NCBI GenBank assembly: GCA_965277345.1
Contig: CBDICI010000004.1
Span: forward strand, 992,001-1,056,000
Direction of reading: 5' to 3'
DNA length: 64,000 nt
Source of the DNA: CAIOYC01 sp965277345
GTDB lineage: Bacteria > Pseudomonadota > Alphaproteobacteria > Caulobacterales > Caulobacteraceae
Under the pieces are notes generated by a model. It made no database searches. It saw only the letters and a program-made list of their open reading frames with translations, and was not told the DNA's origin. The position numbers and the translations under genes were made by a program. Positions within the stretch are counted from its first letter, which is position 1; each line of letters begins with the position of its first letter. Positions 30,832 to 42,363 of the stretch are shown one piece after another.

Positions 30832-32973
30832 ATGATCCGTAGCCTGGTGGCGGCCCTGGCCGTCCTGTTCGGCCTTTCCTTCACGTCCGCAGAGGCGGCG
30901 ATGGTGAAGACCAGCCACGTGGAGGCGGAGCTGGTGGCGCAGAACCGCACAGCGAGCCCCGGGCAGCCCTATTATGTGGCCCTCCACCAGAAGATCATCC
31001 CCGGCTGGCACACCTATTGGCGCAATCCCGGCGATGCGGGGCAGGCGACCTCGCTCACTTGGACCCTGCCGCCGGGCTGGAGCGCCGGCGACATCATCTG
31101 GCCCGAGCCCGAGCGGTTCGTCTCCGGTCCGCTGATGAACTACGTCTTCTCCGATCAGGTCTATCTGCCGGTGGCTATCTCCGTCCCCGCCGACGCCCGG
31201 CCGGGCAAGGTGCAGCTGAGTGCGGTGGCGGACTGGCTGGTCTGCAAGGACGTGTGCGTGCCCGAGCAGGCGAAGCTGACCATCCCGGTCGTGGTCGGCG
31301 CGCCCGGCGTCAGTCCCCAGCCCGATCCGGTGAGCGGCAGGGCGGTGGGCGACACCCTCGCCAACGCCCCCAAGCCCCAGGGCCTGAAGGCCACCTTCGC
31401 CTACCTGCCCAAGGGCCAGCAGGTGAAGCTGTCCATCGCCGGCGCCGCGCTAAAGGGGCTGGACCCGCGCGGGGCCTATTTCTATCCGTATGACGGCACG
31501 GTGATCGACCATGTGAAGCCGCAGACCGGCGCCAGGGCCGGCACGGGCATGTCGATCCTGCTTCCGGCCGGCTACGCCTTCACCCACAATAAGGCCCCGG
31601 CCAAGCTGGACGGCATCCTCGCCTTCGGTCCGGGCCGGGCGATCGAGATTTCCGCCACCCCCGCCAAACGCGCGGATGTGGGTGTGGGGGCGCCCGGGGC
31701 GGCGGGGGGCGGTGACGGCGGCGTCGGCGGGTTGCCGGGCGCCTTGGCCTTCGCCTTCGTCGGCGGGCTGATCCTCAACCTGATGCCGTGCGTCTTTCCG
31801 GTGCTGTCGATCAAGGCGGCGGCGCTGGTCCGCCATGTGGAGAGTCCGGGGAAGGCCAAGGCCGAGGGGGTGGCGTTCATGTTCGGCTGCGTGCTGACCT
31901 TCGTGGTGCTGGCCGGCGCTCTGATCCTGGCGCAGCAGGCGGGGCAGGCGGTGGGTTGGGGCTTTCAGCTGCAGTCGCCGCAGGTGGTCGCTGTCTTGAC
32001 GCTGCTGATGCTGGCCGTGGCGCTGAATCTGTCCGGCGTGTTCGAGATCGGGCTTTCGGTGCAGGGCGCGGGCTCCGGCCTCGCCGCCCAGGGTGGGCTG
32101 GTCGGATCGTTCTTCACCGGCGTGCTGGCCGTCGTGGTCGCCGCCCCCTGCACCGCGCCGTTCATGGCCGGCGCCATCGGCTGGGCCTTTACCCAGCCGC
32201 CGGTGGCGGCGCTGTCGGTGTTCGTGGCGCTGGGTCTGGGCCTCGCCGCGCCGTTCACCCTGGTCGCCTTCGTGCCCGGCCTGTTCAAGCGGCTGCCGAG
32301 GCCCGGGGCCTGGATGGAGGCGCTGAAGAAGACACTGGCCTTCCCCATGTACGGCTCCGCCGCCTGGCTGGCCTGGGTGTTCGTGCAACAGTCCGGGGCC
32401 AACGGCCTCGCTTTGCTGTTCGCTGCCGCGGTATTCACAGCCTTCGCCACCTGGCTGTTCGGGGTAAGCCAGCGGGCGTCCAAACCCCTCCTGCCCCGCC
32501 TCGGCGCCTTGGCGGGGATCGCGGTGGCGGTGCCGCTGGTGATTTCCGGGGCTGCGATGACGGCCCAGGCGGCGACGGCGGCGGGTGGACCCTCGCCCGT
32601 CTCCGGCATCGCGTCCGAAGCCTGGTCGCCGGCCAAGGTGGATAGCCTGCGCGCCGCAGGCCGGCCGGTGTTCGTGGATTTCACCGCCGCCTGGTGCGTC
32701 ACCTGTCAGGTGAACGAGCGCACCGCACTGGCCACCGGCGGCGTGGCCGACGCCTTCAAACGCACCAATACCGCCTACCTCAAGGCCGACTGGACCAATC
32801 GCAACGCCGAGATCGCCGATCAGCTGAAGGCGCTCGGCCGGGCGGGCGTGCCGCTCTACCTCGTCTACGACACCAAGGGCGGCGAGCCGCAGGTGCTGCC
32901 GCAAATCCTTACCGAAGGGGGCGTGGTGGAGGCGCTGAATACCGCGTCGGCCGGCGGCAAGCCGAGGGCTTAG
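30832..32973 (+). CDS. dsbD: Thiol:disulfide interchange protein DsbD-like
   Basis: The 713-residue protein has a signal peptide, a periplasmic N-terminal domain with a redox pair Cys138/Cys142 (WLVCKDVCVPE), an eight-helix membrane domain with Cys in LMPCVFPVLSIK and APCTAPFMAGAIG, and a C-terminal thioredoxin domain with Cys622/Cys625 (FTAAWCVTCQVNE). It carries electrons from cytoplasmic thioredoxin to periplasmic proteins. The N-terminal domain resembles ScsB-type proteins more than E. coli DsbD, so substrates may differ. Confidence 0.92.
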   Translation: MIRSLVAALAVLFGLSFTSAEAAMVKTSHVEAELVAQNRTASPGQPYYVALHQKIIPGWHTYWRNPGDAGQATSLTWTLPPGWSAGDIIWPEPERFVSGPLMNYVFSDQVYLPVAISVPADARPGKVQLSAVADWLVCKDVCVPEQAKLTIPVVVGAPGVSPQPDPVSGRAVGDTLANAPKPQGLKATFAYLPKGQQVKLSIAGAALKGLDPRGAYFYPYDGTVIDHVKPQTGARAGTGMSILLPAGYAFTHNKAPAKLDGILAFGPGRAIEISATPAKRADVGVGAPGAAGGGDGGVGGLPGALAFAFVGGLILNLMPCVFPVLSIKAAALVRHVESPGKAKAEGVAFMFGCVLTFVVLAGALILAQQAGQAVGWGFQLQSPQVVAVLTLLMLAVALNLSGVFEIGLSVQGAGSGLAAQGGLVGSFFTGVLAVVVAAPCTAPFMAGAIGWAFTQPPVAALSVFVALGLGLAAPFTLVAFVPGLFKRLPRPGAWMEALKKTLAFPMYGSAAWLAWVFVQQSGANGLALLFAAAVFTAFATWLFGVSQRASKPLLPRLGALAGIAVAVPLVISGAAMTAQAATAAGGPSPVSGIASEAWSPAKVDSLRAAGRPVFVDFTAAWCVTCQVNERTALATGGVADAFKRTNTAYLKADWTNRNAEIADQLKALGRAGVPLYLVYDTKGGEPQVLPQILTEGGVVEALNTASAGGKPRA

Positions 32974-32984
32974 CGGGCGGACGG

Positions 32985-33488
32985 CTAGACCGGCGGGGCG
33001 GGCGGGGCGGTGATCACCTCGACATTGTCGTTCAAGAGATAGGACAGGTCCGCTAGCGCCTTCTGCCGGGCAGGGCCCGTGGCGGAGGCCAGTTCGGCCA
33101 ACCGCTTCGGCAGGTCCTGGCTGATGCCTTTCAGGATGCATTTCAGATCGCCGTCAGTGCCGCGCTGGGCGAGGTCGAGGTGGCCCCTCATGTCCAGCGC
33201 CGACAGCGCTTCAACCTTGTCTCTGAAACGGTCGAAGTCGGGTGTTGCGCCGCCCGCCCTGCGAAAGGCGTCGACCTCCTTCTTCAATGCCGCGGCGCGG
33301 GCGACGATATCCGCATAGAGCGGCTCGCGCGCCAGCGAACCGGGTGTGGCGACGGCCGAGGCGAGGTGCAGCAGGCGGTGGGCTTCGGCGTCCGGCGCGG
33401 CGCGGAAGCTAGCCAGCCAGAGGTGAAGGGACAGGGCGGCGGCGTCGCAGGACATGGCGAGCTCCAGAACACGGTGAACGCTGGCCAT
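32985..33488 (-). CDS. Hypothetical protein, helical
   Basis: The 167-residue frame has good codon bias and predicted all-helical composition, ending in a Pro-rich tail (APPAPPV). No signal peptide, membrane helix or known motif is seen. It is convergent with dsbD and divergent from pgi, with only 52 bases to pgi. I do not recognise a family. Confidence 0.6.
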   Translation of the reverse strand: MASVHRVLELAMSCDAAALSLHLWLASFRAAPDAEAHRLLHLASAVATPGSLAREPLYADIVARAAALKKEVDAFRRAGGATPDFDRFRDKVEALSALDMRGHLDLAQRGTDGDLKCILKGISQDLPKRLAELASATGPARQKALADLSYLLNDNVEVITAPPAPPV

Positions 33489-33540
33489 TCCACCCGCGTT
33501 CGGTAAACAAACCCTTCACCAAGTTTAACGAGGCGCGTGC

Positions 33541-35169
33541 GTGAGCGAGATCGAACCCGAAGCCTTGACCGCCGCCTGGGCGCGTTTCGACCGGGCGGCG
33601 GAGGCGGCCTCGCATACGCCGATCCTCGACCTGTTCGCCGCCGAGCCGGATCGGATGGCGCGCCTGACCCTGGAGGCGGCCGGGCTGCATCTGGACCTGT
33701 CCAAACAGCCTCTCTCCGCCGAGGGCCTGGCGGCGGGCGTCTCGCTGGCGCAGGCCGCGGGGGTGGAGGCGCGCCGCGCGGCCCTGTTCGCGGGCGAGGC
33801 GGTCAATACGTCCGAGCATCGCGCCGTGCTGCACCCGGCGCTGCGCGCTCCGGACGGCGACTTCAAGGCGGTGGGCCAGCCTGTATCGGAGGAAGTGCGC
33901 GCTACGCTGGCGCGGATGAAGACGCTGGCGGACGGTGTGCGGTCGGGCGCCATCGGCGGCGCCACCGGAGAACGCTTCGCCGCCGTCGTCCATATCGGCA
34001 TCGGCGGCTCGGACCTCGGCCCGCGGCTGGTGTGGGAGGCGCTGCGCCCCCTCGATGCGCCGATCCAGCTCCGCTTCGCCGCCAATGTGGACGGGGCGGA
34101 GATCACGGCCGCCCTGCACGGCCTCGATCCGGCGACGACCCTGGTGGTCGCCGTGTCCAAGACCTTCACCACCCAGGAGACTCTGGCCAACGTCACGGTG
34201 GCGCGCGACTGGCTGCGGGCGACGCTGGGCGAGGAGGGCGCGCGCCGGCATTTCGCCGCCGTTTCCGCCGCGCCGGACCGGGCGGCGGCGTTCGGAGTGG
34301 AGGCGGACCGGGTGTTCGCCTTCTGGGACTGGGTTGGCGGACGGTTCTCGGTCTGGTCGGCGGTGGGCCTGTCCTGCGCCATCGCGCTGGGCTGGGAGGC
34401 GTTCGCGGGATTCCTCGAGGGCGCGACGGCCATGGACGCGCACTTCCTGGCGGCGCCGCTGGAGCGGAACGCCCCGGTGCTGCTGGCCCTGGCCCAGGTG
34501 ATGAACCGCGACGGTCTGGGTCGATGCGCCCGCGCCGTCGTGCCCTATGCCCGGCGGCTGAGCCTGCTGCCGGCCTTCCTGCAGCAGCTGGAGATGGAGT
34601 CCAACGGCAAGCGGGTCCGCCGCGATGGACGGCCTGCGCTGCGCGCCACCGCGCCGGTGGTGTTCGGCGATGCGGGCACCAACGGCCAGCACGCCTTCTT
34701 CCAGATGCTGCATCAGGGGACCGACGTGGTTCCGCTGGAGTTCATTGCCGTGGCCAGGCAGGACGAGGGCCCCGCGGACCTGCATCGCAAGCTGCTCTCC
34801 AACGTCATCGCCCAGGCCGAGGCGCTGCTGGTGGGGCGCAGCGAGGCGGACGTGCGGCTGGAACTGACAGCCAAGGGCATGGGCGCGGCGGAGATCGACA
34901 GGCTGGCCCCCCAGCGCGCCTTCCCCGGCGACCGGCCCTCGACCACCATCCTGCTGGACCGCCTGACGCCGCAGAGCCTCGGCGCGCTGATCGCCCTGTA
35001 TGAGCACAAGGTGCTGGTGGAAGGGGTGCTGTGGGACATCAACAGCTTCGACCAGTGGGGGGTCGAGCTCGGCAAGTCGCTGGCCAGCCGGGTGTTGGAG
35101 GAGCTTGAGGGGGGCGGCGCGCAAGGACATGACCCGTCCACCACGGCCCTGATCGCTCGATTGCGATAG
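33541..35169 (+). CDS. pgi: Glucose-6-phosphate isomerase
   Basis: The 542-residue protein starts at GTG. The two PGI signatures are clear: WVGGRFSVWSAVGLSCAIAL and GTNGQHAFFQMLHQGTDVVP. The active-site Glu lies in QLEMESNGKRV, and HKVLVEGVLWDINSFDQWG is present. It interconverts glucose-6-phosphate and fructose-6-phosphate. It precedes DUF488 by 15 bases. Confidence 0.97.
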   Translation: MSEIEPEALTAAWARFDRAAEAASHTPILDLFAAEPDRMARLTLEAAGLHLDLSKQPLSAEGLAAGVSLAQAAGVEARRAALFAGEAVNTSEHRAVLHPALRAPDGDFKAVGQPVSEEVRATLARMKTLADGVRSGAIGGATGERFAAVVHIGIGGSDLGPRLVWEALRPLDAPIQLRFAANVDGAEITAALHGLDPATTLVVAVSKTFTTQETLANVTVARDWLRATLGEEGARRHFAAVSAAPDRAAAFGVEADRVFAFWDWVGGRFSVWSAVGLSCAIALGWEAFAGFLEGATAMDAHFLAAPLERNAPVLLALAQVMNRDGLGRCARAVVPYARRLSLLPAFLQQLEMESNGKRVRRDGRPALRATAPVVFGDAGTNGQHAFFQMLHQGTDVVPLEFIAVARQDEGPADLHRKLLSNVIAQAEALLVGRSEADVRLELTAKGMGAAEIDRLAPQRAFPGDRPSTTILLDRLTPQSLGALIALYEHKVLVEGVLWDINSFDQWGVELGKSLASRVLEELEGGGAQGHDPSTTALIARLR

Positions 35170-35184
35170 CGGGCCCGTCGACCC

Positions 35185-35643
35185 ATGACCCCGCCGCTCG
35201 CCACCATAGGCTACGAGGCCTCCACCCTGCCGCGGGTGATCGAAGGGCTGCGGGCGGGCGGCGTCGAATTGCTGCTCGACGTGCGGGCCGTGGCGGCCTC
35301 GCGCAAGGCGGGGTTCTCCAAGACGCTGCTCGGCGCCTCGCTGGAGGCGGAGGAGATCGCCTATCGCCACCTGCGCGATCTCGGCACGCCCAAGGACGGC
35401 CGCATCGCCGCGCGGGCTGGCCGGATCGAAGAGATGCGGGCGATCTTCGCCATGCATATGAAGACCGACGCGGCGCAGGCGGCGCTCGAACAGGCGGTGC
35501 GGCTCAGCCGGGAAAGGCGGGTCTGCCTGATGTGCTACGAGGCCGACTGGCGCGGCTGCCACCGCGCCATGGTCGCCGACCTGATCCGCGAACGGACCGG
35601 GGCGAAGGTGGCGCACCTGCACCCCACGCCGAACTTCCCCTAA
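35185..35643 (+). CDS. DUF488 family protein
   Basis: The 152-residue protein shows the DUF488 pattern: TIGYEASTLPRVIEGL, LLLDVRAVAASRKAGFSK, YRHLRDLGTPKDGR and a C-terminal Cys/His cluster in CLMCYEADWRGCHRAMVADL. Function is unknown. It is likely co-transcribed with pgi. The 3' end overlaps the convergent small exported protein by four bases. Confidence 0.9.
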   Translation: MTPPLATIGYEASTLPRVIEGLRAGGVELLLDVRAVAASRKAGFSKTLLGASLEAEEIAYRHLRDLGTPKDGRIAARAGRIEEMRAIFAMHMKTDAAQAALEQAVRLSRERRVCLMCYEADWRGCHRAMVADLIRERTGAKVAHLHPTPNFP

Positions 35644-35897
35644 CGGCTGACCTTGTAGCTGACGATCAGCGGCGCCTGGCAGTCGCCCACGAGACGCAAG
35701 ACCGCAACCTCCAGGTTGGCGTCCGGTAAGTCGGCGAGTCTGCGGAATATGGCGGTCCCGTCATGACCGGCTTTCAACAGGTTGGAACGACACGCCGGCG
35801 GTCCTTTTGAAATGGCCTCATGACCGGCGTTGGGGTCAGGATTGACGAGCGCTGCCGGCGCAGCGGCCAGGCTGAGAACGGTGACCAAGGCGATCAT
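35640..35897 (-). CDS. Small exported protein, unknown function
   Basis: The 85-residue frame has a signal peptide (ALVTVLSLAAAPAALVNPD, cut after Ala) and two cysteines (PPACRSN and VGDCQAP) that could form a disulfide in the periplasm. No family is recognised. It lies 33 bases after the thioesterase stop on the same strand. Confidence 0.6.
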   Translation of the reverse strand: MIALVTVLSLAAAPAALVNPDPNAGHEAISKGPPACRSNLLKAGHDGTAIFRRLADLPDANLEVAVLRLVGDCQAPLIVSYKVSR

Positions 35898-35930
35898 GAC
35901 GAACTCCTTCCCGGTATACGGGTAAGGATA

Positions 35931-36335
35931 TCACGTCTGGCCGAGCGGCGGGAGGGGGCGGGGGCGGCGGTCCTCGCCGATGGCGACGTAGGTGATGGTG
36001 GCCTCGGTCACCTTCTCCGTTTCCTCGTTCTCGCGGGCGCGGCGCCAAGCCTCCACATGGATCTTCATCGAGGTGCGGCCTTCGCCGATCAGGTTGGCGT
36101 AGACGCTCACCTCGTCGCCCACCAGGACCGGGGTGAGGAAGGTCAGCGCGTCCGCCGCCACCGTCGCCGCCCGGCCGTGACAGCGCCGCGCCGCCACCGT
36201 GCCGGCGGAAAGGTCCATCCAGCTCATCAGCCAGCCGCCGAAGATGTCGCCCGCCGGGTTGGTATCGGCCGGCATGGCGATGACCCGGATGACCGGGGCG
36301 TCTGTCGGCGGCGAACAATCTGGCATCCCCATCAC
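35931..36335 (-). CDS. Acyl-CoA thioesterase (YciA-like hotdog)
   Basis: The 134-residue protein has the hotdog thioesterase pattern: ADTNPAGDIFGGWLMSWMDL (catalytic Asp in the GDIFGGW loop), then VAADALTFLTPVLVGDEVSV and TSMKIHVEAWRRA. It hydrolyses acyl-CoA in the cytoplasm. It follows lpdA by 15 bases and is probably co-transcribed. Confidence 0.92.
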   Translation of the reverse strand: MMGMPDCSPPTDAPVIRVIAMPADTNPAGDIFGGWLMSWMDLSAGTVAARRCHGRAATVAADALTFLTPVLVGDEVSVYANLIGEGRTSMKIHVEAWRRARENEETEKVTEATITYVAIGEDRRPRPLPPLGQT

Positions 36336-36350
36336 CGCGGATAAAAAGGA

Positions 36351-37769
<1,419 letters not shown>

Positions 37770-37904
37770 GGGAGCGCTTTCGTTTATTCGAGCGCGCCGG
37801 GCGACCGGGCCGCCCACATCGTTGCCTGACGCGCTCGGAGGTCGGCGCGCGCAACCTAGTCATCGCCGGTGCGGGATCAAGGCCGGATCGCCGGTCTCAA
37901 CCGA

Positions 37905-39182
37905 TCAGAGGTCCATCAGCAGACGCGTGGGCTCCTCGATATGCTCCTTCACCTTCACCAGAAAGGTGACGGCGCCGGCGCCGTCCACGACGCGGTGGTC
38001 GTAGCTCAGCGCCAGGTACATCATCGGCCGGATCTTGATCTCGCCGCCTACCGCCATGGGGCGGTCCTTGATGGCGTGCATCCCCAGGATTCCCGACTGC
38101 GGCGGGTTGAGAATCGGCGTCGACATCAGCGAGCCATAGATGCCGCCATTGGTGATGGAGAAGGTGCCGCCCTGCATGTCCTCGATGGCGAGGTGACCGT
38201 CGCGGGCCTTCTTGCCCATCTCGCCGATAGCCTTCTCGACCCCGGCCAGCGACAGGGCGTCGGCGTCGCGCACCACCGGCACCACCAGACCCTTGTCGGT
38301 GCCGACGGCGATGCCGATGTCGTAGTGGTTCTTGTAGACGAGGTCCTGACCGTCGATCTCGGCGTTCACCGCCGGCACGTCCTTCAGCGCCGCGATGCAG
38401 GCCTTCACGAAGAAGGACATGAAGCCGAGCTTCACACCGTGGCGCTTCTCGAAAGCGTCCTTGTATTGGTTGCGCAGCGCCATCACGGCCGTCATGTCCA
38501 CCTCGTTGAAGGTGGTCAGCATGGCGGCGGTGTTCTGCGCATCCTTCAGCCGCTTGGCGATGGTCTGGCGCAGGCGCGTCATGCGCACCCGTTCCTCTCG
38601 ATCGCCCAAGGCGACGGGCGAGGCGTTGGGCGGCGGCGCGGCGGCCGGCTGGGTCGTGGCGGTCGGCGTGGCTTCCAGCGCGGCCAGGGCGTCGCCCTTG
38701 GTAATGCGGCCGTCCTTGCCGGTGGCGGGGATGGCGGCCGGGTCGAGCCTGTTCTCGGTGACGATGCGCTGTACCGATGGGGCCAGCGGCTGGTCCGGCG
38801 TCGATGCGGTGGGCGCAGGCCTTGGCGCCTCCGCTGCGGGCGCGGGAGCCGGTTTCGGCGCTTCAGGCTCTGGGGCAGCGGCAGGTTTTGGCGCTTCGAC
38901 CTTGGGCGCGGGGGCAGCCGCCGCAGGCGGCGTCGGGGCAGGTTGAGCGCCCTCGCCGCCGACCGAGCCCAGCTTCTGGCCGGGCGTCACCGTGGCGCCC
39001 TCGGCGGCATCGATGCTCAGCACGCCGTCGGCGGGCGCCACCACTTCCAGCGAGACCTTGTCGGTTTCAAGTTCGAGCAGCAGCTCGTCCTTCTTCACGG
39101 CGTCGCCGGCCTTCTTCGTCCACTTGGCGATGGTGGCTTCGCTAACGGATTCGCCTAGCGGGGGGGTGACGATGTCGGCCAT
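37905..39182 (-). CDS. sucB: Dihydrolipoyllysine succinyltransferase, E2 of 2-oxoglutarate dehydrogenase
   Basis: The 425-residue protein begins with a lipoyl domain (IVTPPLGESVSEATIAKW, lipoyl Lys in LETDKVSLEVVA). An Ala/Pro-rich linker follows, then the peripheral-subunit-binding domain (PSVQRIVTENRLDPAAIPAT) and the catalytic domain with SYDHRVVDGAGAVTFL. It transfers succinyl groups to CoA. It is 46 bases downstream of odhA. Confidence 0.97.
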   Translation of the reverse strand: MADIVTPPLGESVSEATIAKWTKKAGDAVKKDELLLELETDKVSLEVVAPADGVLSIDAAEGATVTPGQKLGSVGGEGAQPAPTPPAAAAPAPKVEAPKPAAAPEPEAPKPAPAPAAEAPRPAPTASTPDQPLAPSVQRIVTENRLDPAAIPATGKDGRITKGDALAALEATPTATTQPAAAPPPNASPVALGDREERVRMTRLRQTIAKRLKDAQNTAAMLTTFNEVDMTAVMALRNQYKDAFEKRHGVKLGFMSFFVKACIAALKDVPAVNAEIDGQDLVYKNHYDIGIAVGTDKGLVVPVVRDADALSLAGVEKAIGEMGKKARDGHLAIEDMQGGTFSITNGGIYGSLMSTPILNPPQSGILGMHAIKDRPMAVGGEIKIRPMMYLALSYDHRVVDGAGAVTFLVKVKEHIEEPTRLLMDL

Positions 39183-39228
39183 AGGTCTCGGTCTCTCCAG
39201 CGGTTCTTGCGGTCTGATCGGCGTGCGA

Positions 39229-42200
39229 TCAGGCCAGGGCCTCATCGGTGAAGGCCTTGAGTTCTTTCAGGTGGCGGCTCATCAGGCCCGCAGCCGGCGA
39301 GGCGGAGGCTGGCCGGCCCACATAGCGCGCCCGCTTGGCCGCGTTATCGGTACGCTCCAGCGTCAGCTCCAGCCACGGATCGACGAAGCTCCACCCCCCC
39401 ATGTTCTTGGGTTCTTCCTGGCACCAGACCAGCTCGGCCTTGGGGAAGCGGGCGAGCTCCTTGCGGAGCGACTGCATCGGCCAGGGATAGAACTGCTCCA
39501 GCCGCATCAGGTAGATGTCGTCGCGGCCCTTGCCGTCATCGGCCTTCTCGCGCGCATCCAGCAGGTCGTAATAGACCTTGCCCGAACACAGCACCACGCG
39601 CTTGATCTCCGCGTCCGGCTTCAGCGCGACGGTGGTCTTCTCCGGGGTCGACTGGGCATCGTCGTGCAGGATGCGGTGGAAGGTGGAGCCTTCCGCCATG
39701 TCCGCCAGCCTGGACACCGCCTTCTTGTGGCGGAGCAGGGATTTGGGCGTCATCAGCACCAGGGGCTTGCGGAACGGCCGGTGCATCTGCCGGCGCAGGA
39801 TGTGGAAATAGTTGGCCGGAGTGGAGCAGTTGGCCACCTGCATATTGTCTTCCGCGCACGCCTGCAGATAGCGCTCCAGCCGGGCGGAGGAATGCTCCGG
39901 TCCCTGGCCCTCATAGCCATGCGGCAACAGCAGGGTCAGGCCCGACATGCGCAGCCACTTGGCCTGGCCCGACGAGATGAACTGGTCGACAACCACCTGG
40001 GCGCCGTTGGCGAAGTCGCCGAACTGGGCTTCCCACATCACCAGCGTATTGGGGTCGGCCAGGGAATAGCCGTACTCGAAGCCCAGCACCGCCTCCTCGG
40101 ACAGGGCCGAGTCGATCACCTCGTACTGGGCCTGCCCGGCGCGCAGATTCTGCAGCGGGATGTAGCGATCCTCGGTCTTCTGATCGACCAGGGCCGAGTG
40201 GCGGTGGGAGAAGGTGCCGCGCACGCTGTCCTGACCCGACAGGCGCACCGGCACACCCTCGTCGAGCAGCGTGGCGAAAGCCAGGTGTTCCGCCGCGCCC
40301 CAGTCAAGCCCTTCGCCGGTCTCATAGGCGTGGCGGCGGCCCTCGATCACCCGGGCCACAGTCTTGTGGGCATCGACCCGCTCGGGAATGGCGGTGATCA
40401 ACCGGCCGAGATCCTTCAGCTTCTGCGTCGCGACCCCGGTGTCGCCGGGCGCTGTTTCGCCGCCGGGAGGCGCGAGGTGGGACCACTTGCCGTCCAGCCA
40501 GTCGGCCTTGTTGGCGTGATAGGCCTTACCGGCTTCAAACTCGCTGTCGAGAAAGGCCTGGAACGCGTCCACCCAGCCCTGGGCCTCGGCCTGGGTGGCC
40601 ACGCCGTCCTTCACCAGCCGCGTGGCGTAGAGTTCGCGGGTGGGCGGATGATTCTTGATGGTGGCGTACATCACCGGCTGGGTCATGGTCGGGTCGTCGC
40701 CCTCGTTATGACCGAAGCGGCGATAGCAGAACATGTCCACCACCACGTCCTTGCCGAACTTCTGGCGGTATTCGGTGGCGACCTTGGTGGCGAACACCAC
40801 CGATTCCGGATCGTCGCCGTTGCAGTGGAAGATCGGCGCCTGGACCATCAGCGCCACGTCCGAGGGATAGGGCGAGGAGCGCGAGAAGCGGGGCGCCGTG
40901 GTGAAGCCGATCTGGTTATTGACGATGAAGTGGATCGTGCCGCCCGTCATGTAGCCCTTGAGTTCGGACAGGGCGAAGCACTCGGCCACCACGCCCTGAC
41001 CGGCGAAGGCCGCATCGCCGTGCAGCAACAGCGGCAGCACGCGCTCGCGGTTGAACGCCCCCGGCTCCATCTCCCGCTCGTCGAAGGTCTGCTTGGCGCG
41101 CGCCTTGCCGATCACCACCGGATTGACGATTTCGAGGTGCGAGGGATTGGCCGTAAGCGACAGGTGCACCCTGGCCCCGTCGAACTCCCGCTCCGACGAG
41201 GCGCCGAGGTGATATTTCACATCGCCCGACCCCTCGATGTCGGAAGGCAGGGACGAGCCGCCCTGAAACTCGTGGAAGATCACATGATAGGGCTTGCCCA
41301 TCACCGCCGCCAACACGTTCAAACGCCCGCGATGCGGCATACCGATGACGATCTCATCGACGCCCAGCGCGCCGCCGCGCTTGATCACCTGCTCCAGCGC
41401 CGGAACCATGGCCTCCCCGCCGTCGAGGCCGAAACGCTTGGTGCCGGGGAAGCGCTTGTGCAGGAACTTCTCGAAGCCCTCCGCCTCGATCAGCTTCTTC
41501 AGGATGGCGATCTTGCCCTCCCTGGTGAAGCTTATTTCCTTGTCCTTGCCCTCGATGCGCTCCTGGATCCACGCCTTCTCCATCGGATCGGAGATGTGCA
41601 TGTATTGCACGCCCACATTGCCGCAGTAGGTGCGCCTCACGATTTCCAGGATCTGGCGCAGCGTCGCGGTCTCGAGGCCGAGCACGAAGTCGAGGAAGAT
41701 CGGCCGGTCGTAGTCGCTGTCGGAAAAGCCGTAGCTGGCGGGATCGAGTTCGGCGTTGTCCTTCTTGGGCTCGATGCCGAGGGGGTCCAGATTGGCCTGC
41801 AGGTGGCCGCGGATGCGATAGGCGCGGATCAGCATGATCGCCCGCACGCTATCGAGGGTGGCCGCGCGGACCGCTTCGGGCGTGGCGTCCGGGGTCTTGG
41901 CTTCTATGGTCTTGGCGATCTTGGCCTCGACGGCGGGTCGGGCCACGTCCCACTGGCCGTCCAGCGCGGACAGCCAGTCGGGTCGTGGACCCGATACGGC
42001 CTTGGGCGTCCAGGCCGGCTCGGCGGCGTTTTGCCGAACCAGGTCGCCGCTTTCCTTCAAGCTGTCGAAAAAGGCGCGCCAGGACGGCTCTACCAGGCGG
42101 GGATCGGCGGCGTATCTGGCGTGCAGCGCCTCGACGAAATCGGCGTTGCCGCCGTAGAGGAAGGAGGTCTCGGCCATCACTTCGTTCAGGCGCGGCATGT

Positions 42201-42240
42201 CGCTGCCAGACCGGTCTTTGAAAGTCGCGTCGTCCGCCAT
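39229..42240 (-). CDS. sucA: 2-oxoglutarate dehydrogenase E1
   Basis: The 1003-residue length and sequence match E1 of the 2-oxoglutarate complex: N-terminal FLYGGNADFVEALHARYAAD (E2-binding region), active-site HRGRLNVLAAVMGKPYHVIF, the ThDP-binding GDAAFAGQGVVAE and FRHNEGDDPTMTQP-like YRRFGHNEGDDP, and the C-terminal QEEPKNMGGWSFVDPWLE. It decarboxylates 2-oxoglutarate in the TCA cycle. Confidence 0.97.
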   Translation of the reverse strand: MADDATFKDRSGSDMPRLNEVMAETSFLYGGNADFVEALHARYAADPRLVEPSWRAFFDSLKESGDLVRQNAAEPAWTPKAVSGPRPDWLSALDGQWDVARPAVEAKIAKTIEAKTPDATPEAVRAATLDSVRAIMLIRAYRIRGHLQANLDPLGIEPKKDNAELDPASYGFSDSDYDRPIFLDFVLGLETATLRQILEIVRRTYCGNVGVQYMHISDPMEKAWIQERIEGKDKEISFTREGKIAILKKLIEAEGFEKFLHKRFPGTKRFGLDGGEAMVPALEQVIKRGGALGVDEIVIGMPHRGRLNVLAAVMGKPYHVIFHEFQGGSSLPSDIEGSGDVKYHLGASSEREFDGARVHLSLTANPSHLEIVNPVVIGKARAKQTFDEREMEPGAFNRERVLPLLLHGDAAFAGQGVVAECFALSELKGYMTGGTIHFIVNNQIGFTTAPRFSRSSPYPSDVALMVQAPIFHCNGDDPESVVFATKVATEYRQKFGKDVVVDMFCYRRFGHNEGDDPTMTQPVMYATIKNHPPTRELYATRLVKDGVATQAEAQGWVDAFQAFLDSEFEAGKAYHANKADWLDGKWSHLAPPGGETAPGDTGVATQKLKDLGRLITAIPERVDAHKTVARVIEGRRHAYETGEGLDWGAAEHLAFATLLDEGVPVRLSGQDSVRGTFSHRHSALVDQKTEDRYIPLQNLRAGQAQYEVIDSALSEEAVLGFEYGYSLADPNTLVMWEAQFGDFANGAQVVVDQFISSGQAKWLRMSGLTLLLPHGYEGQGPEHSSARLERYLQACAEDNMQVANCSTPANYFHILRRQMHRPFRKPLVLMTPKSLLRHKKAVSRLADMAEGSTFHRILHDDAQSTPEKTTVALKPDAEIKRVVLCSGKVYYDLLDAREKADDGKGRDDIYLMRLEQFYPWPMQSLRKELARFPKAELVWCQEEPKNMGGWSFVDPWLELTLERTDNAAKRARYVGRPASASPAAGLMSRHLKELKAFTDEALA

Positions 42241-42363
42241 GTCTCACTCTCAGCGCGCAGATCGGGCGCGCGAGGTCAGGAGGGACGCGGGCGCAAGCCG
42301 CTGCAGCAATATGGTTGTCCGCCCGGCTGGTTACACCCGGCCCGATGAACAAATCCTATCCGG

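Noticed and set aside
38992..42348. 1118-codon open frame antisense to odhA and its start region
   Set aside because: It is a shadow of odhA/odhB on the other strand. High-GC codon bias leaves long stop-free antisense frames; no family similarity is visible and composition is His/Arg/Gly-rich, as in the other shadows.
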